From NCBI RefSeq assembly GCF_014839835.1, contig NC_071632.1:10496487-10560486 (forward strand): 64,000 bases of DNA, in the 5' to 3' direction. Every line of letters begins with the position of its first letter. Position 1 is the first letter of the stretch. The notes beneath the pieces were generated by a model, which ran no database searches, was not told the origin of the DNA, and saw only the letters and a program-made list of their open reading frames with translations. The DNA comes from Dryobates pubescens. Taxonomy: Eukaryota; Chordata; Aves; Piciformes; Picidae. The translations under genes and the position numbers were made by a program. Shown in pieces: positions 1-8,998 of this stretch.

Positions 1-235
1 ATTGTGCCCATGGCTGTCTCTGGCTGTGCCACTGCCAGGCACAGAAGGGGTTTGGGAGCCACCAGATACCAGATCCTGAGATCCTCTCAGGTGCAGGAGT
101 GGTTTGAAAACCACCAGATCCCAGATCCTGACCTCTTCCCAGGTGCAGGAGCGGTTTGAAAGCCACCAGATCACATATTGAGCTGCTAGGCCCAGGAGTG
201 GTTTGGGAGCCACCAGATCCTGAGCTCTTCCCACT
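1..235. repeat. Tandem repeat, about 60-bp unit, four degenerate copies
   Basis: Four imperfect copies of a unit containing 'caggagtggtttg' followed by 'gagccaccagatc' and 'cctgagctcttccca' follow one another from the window edge. The copies drift in length (about 55-65 bp). They lie downstream of the minus-strand zinc-finger gene, in or beyond its 3' UTR. Positions 236-527 hold only short GC-rich repeats (for example 'ggcagggcttgggcagcggtgcc' twice at 477-520) and no recognisable gene. Confidence 0.7.
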
Positions 236-527
236 CCACGCAGCCCCTCCAGGATCCTGTTGTGGCTCCGTGGCTGTGTCCCTCTCCATGCGTGGTTGGC
301 AGCTCCTGCGGCACAGCCCAGTCCGGCTTTGTTGCACCTGATCTGTGCCTCCCAAAGCCCCGGTACTGCCGGCATGGGGCCTGCCCTGGGCACTGTCCTG
401 CTTTGGTGGGCGACTGGCCCTGGCATGCGCTGGCGCTTTGGGTTTGGTGCCTTCTAGTGCAAGAGCCGTGGTGCCTGGCAGGGCTTGGGCAGCGGTGCCT
501 GGCAGGGTTTGGGCAGCGGTGCCAGCG

Positions 528-3500
528 TCACAGGCAGCTGGGGCAGGGAGGGGGCTTCTGGTCACCGTGTGCCCGCTCGGGCAGCCGCAGCCCTCGCTTC
601 TCCTCGAAGCTCCGCCCGCAGGCCCCATACTTGCCCCACAGCTCAGTGCCAGGCTGCGGCTTGGGCAGCAGCTGCCGCTGGCCCAGGCAGTCGGCACAGC
701 AGCATGGTGGGGGCAGCGTTGGGGGCTTTGGGCTCAAACCCTCCCCACCCTCGGCACATTTGCAAGGGGCACAGTGCTCCCCGGGCCCATCCTGAGGGTG
801 CTGGCTGCCTGGTGCCAGCTGCTGCTCCTCCTGCATCAGCTGCAGCAGGATGTCGGCGGCGCCCGAGGGGCTGTCGGCACGGGCCGGGGGCTGTGTGCCA
901 TGCGGGGCCGCGCGGGAGCAGGGGGGCAGCAGCACGGCTTGGGGCTCTGAGCCTTTGCATAGGGGAATGGTGCTGGCGGCTGGCACTTGGCAGTGCGCCG
1001 GGCAGGCGCCCTGGCAGCAGGCGGGCACGGGGGTGGCACCGGGGTGCGTGCGGCGGTGCCGCAGCAGGTGAGCTTTCTGGCTGAAGCCCTTGTCGCAGTC
1101 GGGGCAGCGGAAGGGCCGCTCGCCGGTGTGGGTCCGCTGGTGCACCGCCAGGTTCACCTTCTGCCGGAACCTCTTCCCACACTCGCTGCAGGCGTGCGGC
1201 CGCTCACCGCCAACAACCCCACTGCCGGCTCCGCCGACACCAACCCCACCACCAACCCCACAAACTCCGGCACCGCCAACGCCAACCCCACCGCCAACGC
1301 CAGCACCACAAACCCCAGCACCACCAATGCCAACCCCACTACCAACCCCGCCAACGCCAACCCCGCCAACGCCAACCCCAGCACTGGCAATACCAACTCC
1401 AGCACCAACCCCAGCATTGGCAACACCAACCCCAGCGCCAACCCCAGCACCGGCAATACCAACCCCAGCACCAACCCCTGCACTGGCAACACCAACCCCA
1501 GTGCCAACCCCAGCACCAGCAACACCAACCCCAGCGCCAACCCCAGCACCGGCAACACCAACCCCAGCGCCAACCCCAGCACCGGCAACACCAACCCCAG
1601 CGCCAACCCCAGCACCGGCAACACCAGCACTGCTAACACCAACTGTGCCAGCAACACCAGCACTGCCAACACCAACCCCTGCACCAACCCCAGAACCACC
1701 AACACCAGCACCACCAACACCAACCCCGCCAGCAACACCACCAGCACCACCAACACAACCACCAACAGCATCAACACCACCAGCACCACCAGTACCACCA
1801 ACACCAGCACCACCAGTACCACCAACACCCTCAACACCACCACCAACACCACCCACACCCTGCTGGTGCTGCTGCAGCTCTCCAGGCTCCTCACCAGGCT
1901 CCGCCCCGCAGGGGTAGGGACTGGCGGGGTGCCCGGTAGCGGCAGCGGCAGGGTGCTGGTGGCCTGGTGGCCTCTCTGGTGCATGGATGCGCTGGTGCAC
2001 CCGCAGAGACAGCTTGCTCTTGAAGCGCTTGGGGCACTCGAGGCAGGAGAAAGGCTGGCGCCCGCTGTGGGTTTTCTGGTGCGCCAGGAGGTTGGGTTTC
2101 TGGGCGAAGCGCTTGCCGCACTGGGTGCAGGCAAAGGGGCGCTCGCCGGTGTGGGTGCGGTAGTGGGTGACCAGGTTGCCCTTCTGGTTGAAGCGGCGGC
2201 CGCAGACACCGCAGGTGAAGGGGCGCTCGCCGGTGTGGATGCGTTGGTGAGTCACCAGGTTGGTCTTCAGGCTGAACCTCTTGCCGCAGACATCGCAGCG
2301 GTAGGGCCCGTGGCCGCGGTGGTTCTGCCGGTGCTTCACCAGCCGCTCGTACTGGGCGAAGCTTCTCCCGCAGTCAGGACACAGCCAGGCCCTGCCGTCT
2401 TCCAGCTTGTCAGGGTCTTCCTTAGGGGACAGCTCTTCTTCCTCACCTGAACTCTTCTCATGCTCAGGGCAGCTGTACGGCTTCTGCCCGCCATGACTCT
2501 TCTGGTGAGCCACCAGTGCCAGCCAGAGCCCAAAGCTGTTGCCACACTGATTGCAAATGAAGGGCTTCTCAGCCCCGGGCACTGGGGGAGCTGGGGCAGT
2601 GGCATCGCCCAGGCTAGGCTGCACTCCAAGGTGCCCCAGGAGGTGGTGTGGGCCGTGGCTGAACGCTGCAGTGCAGCCACCAGCAGCCTCAGGGTGTGGT
2701 GGCCGGAGCAGGGTCACCTTCTGGCAAAACCCCTCAGTGCACTGGGCACAGGGGAAGCTCTGCTCGCCCAGCGTGGGTGGCTGGGGGGGCAGTAGGGACT
2801 CTTTGGGGGCAAAGCCCTTCTCAGCAGCACACGGATACAGCTCCTGCCCCTCTGTCAGCTTCTGGCCAGGCAGCGGTGGCATGGGGGTGAAGTGGGGCTC
2901 ACCCTCAGCCCCTGCAGGCTGCAACAAGGTGGGAGCGGTGCCATAGGGCAGGCAGATAGCGGGACTGCGACCGGGGCAGCGCCGCTGGCGCGGGGCATGG
3001 GTCTTCTGGTGGGCTTTGAGAGACACTTTGTCCTTGAAGCACTTCTGGCACTGGGCGCAGGGGAAGGGCCGAAGGTCGGTGTGGGTGCTCTGGTGGGTGA
3101 CCAGGTTGGTTTTCTGGGTGAAGCGCTTGCCACACTGGGCGCAGGCGAAGGGGCGCTCGCCGGTGTGCACACGGTAGTGGGTGACCAGGTTGGTCTTCTG
3201 GTTGAAGCTGCGGCCGCACAAGAAGCAGGTGAAGGGACGCTCGCCCGTGTGGATGCGCCGGTGCGTGATCAGGTTGGGCTTCTGCCGGAAGCTTTTGCCA
3301 CACTCAGGGCACACGAAGGGGGTGTCCTCCTGGTAGCTGCGCGACTGCGCCCGCAGCTTGGGCTTGGTGCCGTCTTCATTCTCGCCCAGCGTCTTCTGCC
3401 CGGCAGCGTGGATGCGTTGGTGTGCCAGCAGGTTGGCTTTCTGGCTGAAGCTCTTGCCGCACTGGGTGCAGGGGAAGGGGCGCTCGCCGGTGTGTACCCG

Positions 3501-6202
3501 ACGGTGGGTCAGCAGGTTGGGGCGCTGGCTGAAGCTCTTGCCGCAGTCGCCGCAGCGGTACGGCTTCTCCCCGGTGTGGATGCGCTCGTGGGTGATCAGG
3601 CTCTGCTTCTGACGGAATCCTTTGCCGCACTGGGAGCACCGGAACGGGCCGTTGCCGGCCTGGGGCGCCCAGCAGCCCACCCGCGTGGGCAGCGGGCTGA
3701 GGGCACTGGTGGTGTTGGTGTCTCTCTCGCCGCCTGCCCGCTCCGGCACGCGCTGCCCACCGTGGAACCATCGGCCGGAGCTGCTGGGGGTGGCTGTGGG
3801 GTAGAGCTCCAGAGAGCCAGCAGTGACCACAGGCTTCTCTTCAGGTTGCTCCACTTTGTTCACCCGCCCGGGCTCCACTGGGGGGCAAAAAGAGGCAGCA
3901 GAAGGGAATTTCAGTGTCTTTGTAGCATCACTGAGTCCAACCCTGGGTTCTCGTGGGAAGGGCCAATACTAAATCAGTTTGGGACATATGGAGGGATTAA
4001 AGCCTGGCCCAGTGCCTGCTCCAGCCCTAACTCGCTGAGCGGTGCCAGCAGCAATAGAAACTCACCAAAAGGGCTGCAAACTGGCTCAGAATGGCCACAG
4101 ATTAGCCAAAAGGGCTGCAAACCTAACTGAAATTGCTGCAAACTGGCATAAAATGGCCACAAACTGGCCCAAAAGGGCTGAAAACTGGCCACAGACTGTC
4201 TCAGAATGGCCACAAAATGGCCAAAAGGACTAGAAACTGGCTTGAAGTGGCCCCAAACTAACCAGAAGAGCTGAAAACTGGATTAAAGAAGACATAAACT
4301 GATACAAAAGGCTTACAAACTGGCCATAAACTGGCTCAGAAAGGCCACAAACTGGCAAAAAGAGCTGCACATTGGCTTGAAATGGACATAAGATGGCCAA
4401 GAATGTTCACAAAATGGCTGCAAACCGGCCAGAAAGCATCTACAAAATGGCCAAAATGGCTGCAAACTGGTTAAACCAGCCCCAAAATGGTCACAAACTG
4501 GCCAAAACTGCCACAAACTGGCCCAAAATGGTCACAAATGGCTCCAAACTTACATAAAAGCAACCACAAAACAGCCCCAAATGGCCTCCTCCCCCAGAAG
4601 CAGCCCCCTCACCCCACCCCGAGTCCCTACCCTGGCACCCACTAGCGCAGGCTCCAGCCAGGCTCTTGCTCTCCTCCTGCATCGGCCGCGTGTCTCCGTA
4701 GGGCTCGTCCGGAGTCTTGATGCCAAAGAGCCCCCCAGGCTTGAAGAACCTGTAACCTGGTGGGGGGGTACGACACCAGCTGCTCATCATGGAGAGTCAC
4801 CAAATTCCCCCAAATTCCCCTAAATTAGCCAAAATTCCCCAAATTAGCCAGATCTGAGGGCAGCGCTTTCATCTCTGTTCAGCCTGGGGGTGAAGTTAAG
4901 GATCAAAGGCCCAGCTGCCTCCCCCGCTCCCCAGAAACGCCCCATTCCAGGCCCTTTGGAGATGCCAGCTCCAGATTCCGGTGGTTTTGGCACTGCCAAG
5001 TTGTGCTCACCTGTGCAGGGGTCGGCAGGGATCTCGGTGGCATCCAGCTGGTGGCCAGCTCTGGGTGCCTCACTCAGCCGTGGGTACGGCAGTAGGTTCA
5101 GGGCATGGGCCGGCTGCTCCGAGGTGTGAAGAGAGGATACCCCTAAATTAGGCACCTCCCCAGCCTCCTTTTGGGGAAGTTTCTTTGGGTTTTGGCACCA
5201 ACAGGGACTAGCAGACAGATGGCCACATGCATGGGCACTCGCCTGGGTGGCTGGGTGAGGTGAGGGTGGGCAGTGGGTGCATTCTAAGTGAGGTGGGGGC
5301 TTGGCTAGGGACCCTGGAGAGCCCAACCCCCCCACCCCCCACTCTGAAGGCTGGGGAGGGGCACTCTTAGCTCATGGCATCCCCTCTGTTTTTTCCAGGG
5401 CTCCGCTCCCGGAGGGCAGGAGCGAGGCCCCGAGGGGTGACACCTCCCAGGCATCAGTTTCGGGACCACAGCCAGGCACCCTCGCCCCGCCCTCCCCGCG
5501 GGTCCCTCGGCCCCCACACCCGGGTGCCATCAGCCAGCCCTGTTCCCACCCCAGCCCGGAGCCCACCCAAAAGGAGCCAAAGAGACTCTCCCCGGGAAGC
5601 TCGACCCCGATCCGCTGTCATTCCATTCCCACTCCCGCCTGCGGGGATCCCTCCCTGCAACCCACGGAGCTCCCGCCCCCCGCAGCACCCGCGGTGCCCA
5701 CCCCCTGCTGCCCTAACCTCAAAAGCACCAATTTACCACCCCAAAAAACCTCTTGTGGGGGCAGCGCGGCCCCTCGGCACCAAAGGACGAGAAGAGAGAC
5801 TGTAGAAGAGGTCCCGACACGTCCCCGCCAAATCCCCCAACCCCTCTCGACCCCCCCACATCCTCCAACACGCCCCAAAAATCCCCAACCCCTCCCAAAA
5901 CCCTGCCCAACACCCCCAACACCCCCGAAACCCCCCAAACCCTCAACCCCCCCCAAACTCTCCCTAAAATCCCAACCCGCCCCCCCAATCACACCCCCCG
6001 CGAAACCAACATCCCCAAACCCTCCCAAGAACCGCCCCCAAGCCTTCCAAAAAGCCCCCAAAGTCCCCCAAAGAATCCCAACCTCTCCCCAAAATTCCCC
6101 CCACCCGCCCCGAGCCCCCCCAGCGCCTCGGGGCAGGGCAGAGGAGCGGGGGGCTGCGCTGGGGCCGCTCAGCCGTACCTGGGGCGCTCCCCCCGCGGAC
6201 AT
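528..6202 (-). CDS. C2H2 zinc-finger protein, REPIN1/ZNF775-like, four coding exons
   Basis: Likely nuclear DNA-binding protein of 1,196 residues. Coding exons on the minus strand are 6202-6179, 5113-5011, 4756-4643 and 3877-528. Phases agree (0, 1, 1), all edges are GT/AG, and the last intron splits an ATG codon. Exon 1 encodes MSAGGAPQ. The first three exons show no KRAB, SCAN or BTB domain. The last exon carries about 15 intact C2H2 fingers: seven early, one lone finger (ICNQCGNSFGLWLALVAHQK), then WLCPDCGRSFAQYERLVKH and four more, and two after a long Gly/Val/Ala repeat. At least two further fingers are degenerate, including one near the C-terminus, which ends PPPCPSCL. TGERPF-type linkers are typical. 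In human, REPIN1 and ZNF775 lie next to RARRES2 and LRRC61, and the clustered layout with isolated odd fingers recalls REPIN1. I cannot separate the two without alignment. Start choice is inferred: the ATG lies just inside the CpG island. Confidence 0.85.
1235..1865 (-). repeat. In-frame coding minisatellite (33-bp core) in the zinc-finger gene
   Basis: On the minus strand this stretch encodes a roughly 200-residue linker made of Gly, Val and Ala, with a clear 33-bp (11-residue) core period of the type AGAGVGAGVGV at about 1378-1640 and looser GVGGAG units on either side. It separates finger 14 from fingers 15 and 16. Because it lacks stops it is also open in other frames (Thr-Pro-Ala rich or Asn-Thr-Ser rich on the plus strand). 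Those readings are shadows. Confidence 0.9.
4043..4590. repeat. Degenerate minisatellite of 'aaactggc/aaaatggcc' units
   Basis: A run of short degenerate units mixing 'ggccacaaactggc', 'aaaagggctgcaaactgg' and 'caaaatggcc' fills the last intron of the zinc-finger gene (4642-3878). Units are roughly 18-36 bp and strongly diverged. The same family reappears at 7690-8240, upstream of the gene's promoter. It is noncoding; the Phe/Trp-rich minus-strand readings come from the repeat itself. Confidence 0.8.
5780..6110 (-). other. G-rich (minus strand) tract with G-quadruplex potential in intron 1
   Basis: The plus strand is an almost continuous series of C4-C8 runs spaced by one to four A-rich bases (for example 'acacccccgaaacccccc'). 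The sense strand of the zinc-finger gene's first intron is therefore G-run rich just downstream of its first donor (6179). Many overlapping G4 motifs of the G3+N1-7 kind are possible. There is no sign of coding. Confidence 0.6.
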
Positions 6203-6580
6203 GGCGTCCCTGGGGGTGTCTTTGGGGGGCTCACAGCGACTGGGGGGATGGGGGGGTAGCGGCGGAAGCTCCGCGGCCTCCCCGCCGCGGCCTCCAAATG
6301 GCTGCTGCGGGGCCTGCAGCGGGAGCGAGCCGGGTGTGAGGCGGGAGGAGAGGCCGCGGAGCTGCTTCCTCCCCCTCTTCCTCCTCCTCCTCCTGCTGCT
6401 CCTCCTCGTCCTCCTCCTGCTCGTCCTCCTCTTCCTCTTCCTCCTCCCGCTCCAGGGGTGCCCCTCACCCCGGATTCTCTCCCCCCACCCCCGCACCTTC
6501 CCCACCCGCAGCGCTGCTGGGATTTGTAGTCCAGGCCCTCAGGCCCCGCGAACCGCGGCCCCGGAAACCGAACGGCGAAG
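6203..6580 (-). promoter_or_regulatory. CpG-island promoter/5' UTR with ZNF143-type site
   Basis: A CpG-rich stretch lies immediately upstream of the first coding exon (ATG at 6202). It includes a polypurine/polypyrimidine tract (CTC repeats, 6363-6450) that would lie in the 5' UTR. At 6513-6532 the plus strand reads GCTGCTGGGATTTGTAGTCC, which matches in reverse the known ZNF143/STAF (SBS) element ACTACAAWTCCCAGCAKGC. No TATA box was seen. The transcription start is not fixed by the sequence. Confidence 0.6.
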
Positions 6581-6734
6581 GCAGGGCCCCGCCGACTCCG
6601 GTGGCGTGGGGGGCACCAGAGCCACCCCCAAACACACGCCCGGGGGCAGGCACCCTTAAACCGGCCGAACGAACCAGAGCGGGTCTGGGGCTCTGGCTGG
6701 GGAGAGGGGCACTAGGAGCGGCTGGCTGGGCTGA

Positions 6735-7040
6735 TGGGAGCCCGCCCTGGCACTGGCATCCCTCCTCAGCACCGAGAATTGCTCCTCAGCACCGGGATCC
6801 CTCCCCCGGCAGCGGCATCCTTCCTTAAAATGGGGAATCGCCTCCCAGCGCTGGGCTCCCTTTCCCGGCATTAAGCTCCTTCTTTAGCACTGGGCTCCCT
6901 CCCCGGTACTGGATCTCTCCCCGGTACTGGGATCCCACCCCGGTACTGGGAACCTCTTGCTGAAGCTGGGATCTTTTCCCGGCACCGTAATTCCGCCCCC
7001 CACCCCCGGCACTGGGATTCCCCTCTTCCCCCCCGGCGCC
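6735..7040. repeat. Minisatellite of 'ccccggtactgggatcc' units
   Basis: Successive 19-30 bp units carry 'ggcactggcatccctcctcagcac', then 'cggtactgggatccca'-like cores. They sit between the zinc-finger gene promoter and a second CpG-rich region. No coding signal. Confidence 0.65.
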
Positions 7041-7249
7041 ACATCTCCCCATCACAACCCCTCAGCGGGTAGCGAACCCCACGGCAGGGCCCCCCGATGG
7101 GAAAGGCCAACCCGGGGGGCCGAGTTGCGACCCCACGCACGGGCCCCCACGTCGTTCACGGCCCGGGAGGCCCTGGTACAACTGTGGGGGGTGTGGTGCG
7201 GTTCTCCCCACGCCACGACAACCACGGCCGGATCCCCGCCTCCGCCGCT

Positions 7250-7680
7250 TGTCCCGCCCCGATCCCGTTTCTAGCACCCCGGGAATTCACGAAACATGCC
7301 CCCAACACCCCCCTCCCCCCGCCCCAAGCGAGGCCACGGCGACAGCGGGGAGCACCGGGGGGTACCGGGAGCGTCCCTACCCCGCCGGGGGGAGGTCACG
7401 GCGCCCGGGCTGCGAGCGCTGCCGGTGGTCCCCGAGGGCCGGAGAGTGAGCGCGGGGAAACGGAGGAGGAACAGAAGATACCCCCTGTCCCGCCGGGCCC
7501 CGGAGCCGCCTCCCCGGGGACACTCACGGGCGGACGCTGCTCCGGCGGCTCGATGACGTCAAGCAGCGGGAGGAGGCCGCGGCCAGCGCAGGGCACTTCC
7601 GAGTGACGCGGCGTGTCCCGCGGCGGCAGCCGTAGGGCGGGCGGACAACGGTACCATCGAGACAGCGGCGCAGGCCAGAG
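7250..7680 (-). promoter_or_regulatory. CpG-rich region with full CRE; possible alternative promoter/first exon
   Basis: A dense CpG stretch contains a perfect cAMP-response element TGACGTCA at 7554-7561 and an ETS-like 'cacttccg' near 7587. On the minus strand a strong donor (CGCCC|GTGAGT, near 7525) follows the CRE. This suggests a noncoding first exon of the minus-strand zinc-finger gene transcribed from about 7.6 kb. The stretch 7041-7250 is GC-rich without a recognisable gene. Confidence 0.4.
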
Positions 7681-7689
7681 CGTCCCCAG

Positions 7690-8240
7690 GCCGCCAACTG
7701 GAACAAAATGGCCGCCAACTGGCCACAAACTGGCGCAGAACGGCACCAGCCAGGCCCAACACGGCACAAACTGGTCCAAAATATCCACAGACTGTTACTA
7801 GAATGCTGAAAGCTACCAGAATGGCTACAGTGTGTCCCAACGTGGCCGCAAGCTGCCTCCAAATAGCTAAAGACTTGCCCAGAATGGCTGCTCGTTAAAA
7901 TGGCCACAATCAGGGCGGGGGGAGGGGGAATCCTGCCACAATGGGGTCCAGGGTGTCTACAGACTCCCCAGAATGGTTGCAACATGGCCCTAAACTGGTC
8001 CAAAACGGCTCTAAACTAGAACCAAATAACCGCACGTTAGTCTAAAAGGACCACAAAATGACTAGGGCAGCCACAATCTGGCCTGAAATGGCCATAAAAA
8101 TGGAGTCAGACTGACCGAGACGGCTGCAAACTGACAAAAATCTCCACAAACTGTTCCAGTGAGGCCACAGACTGGCTCCAAAAGGCCAAAAAAGGGTCCG
8201 GAATAGCTAGAATCTGACCAAAATTGACCCGGTCCGGAGC
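7690..8240. repeat. Second block of the 'aaactggc/aaaatggcc' minisatellite
   Basis: Same family as at 4043-4590: 'caaaatggccgccaactggccacaaactggc' and derived units, degenerating towards 8240. It lies between the CRE-bearing CpG region and the RARRES2 upstream region. Confidence 0.8.
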
Positions 8241-8998
8241 ATTTCCCACTGCCACCGGGGGGCTCAGCTCGGGCCAGAGCCCCCCGGGAACCACCGGGGT
8301 GCTCAGCATGCGTCCCAGCGGCTCAGCCCTCCCCTGGCCATGCCTGGTCGTGGTCCGACCCATCCCCAACCGAGCCCCCGCGGGGCCTGCGCTTGCCCCG
8401 GGGCCGAGAGCAGGTTCTGCTTGAGGCGGGGCCCGAGGCCCGGCCTTCCTCCTCCCGGTCCCAGTTCGGCGCCGCGGAGCCGCCGGTGCGGGCTCGGGGC
8501 CCGGCCTCTCGTCCCCGGTGCCTGTCTCGGTGTCCCGAGAGCCGTGTCCCGAGTGTGTGTGGGGGCGAACACACGCGCACAGAGGGACCCCCGGGGCGGT
8601 TTCCCGTTTCACGCAGTTTCGGGGGCTCCCCGTCCCTCAGGTCGCCGTGCATCGCCACGCTGGGGGGCGCCGGGGCAGGGCGGAGGATGGGGCCCGCCAG
8701 CGATGTCCCCTCCCGGTGGTCTCAAGGGTCTGCGCCCACCTAAACCCACCCCAAACACGACCTCCCCTTCCCCGGTGCCTCTCCCCGCCCATTCCCGGGT
8801 GGGCCGCCCCGGGGTCATCCCGGGAGCTACGTGCAGCCTCTTCCCTCCTCCCCCCACCGCTCAGCCGGAGGGGCCGTACCGGCGGCGGGGGGCGGAAAAA
8901 AAGGGCAGTTCCCAGGAAATCGGTTCATGACCGAGCGAGTGGCGCGGCGGGGCGGTTGAGGCCCGGATTCCCCCCGGAGCCCTCTTGCCGGTGCCGGG
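8241..8998 (+). promoter_or_regulatory. RARRES2 upstream region, CpG rich
   Basis: GC/CpG-rich sequence without a convincing gene leads to the chemerin start codon. A STAT-like palindrome TTCCCAGGAA lies at 8909-8918, about 80 bp before the ATG. No TATA box was recognised. Mammalian RARRES2 has an untranslated first exon; I could not place one here. Confidence 0.4.

Noticed and set aside
987-2450. 487-residue plus-strand ORF with NTNPSANPSTG repeats
   Set aside because: It lies antisense to the zinc-finger exon; GC-rich fingers and the stop-free VNTR keep the opposite strand open.
3900-3975. Short CR1-like match ('catcactgagtccaaccctg') upstream of the finger exon
   Set aside because: Too short and diverged to claim as an element.
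5301-6659. 452-residue proline-rich plus-strand ORF
   Set aside because: It is produced by the C-run tract in intron 1 and the promoter of the minus-strand zinc-finger gene. No domain and no plausible splice partners.
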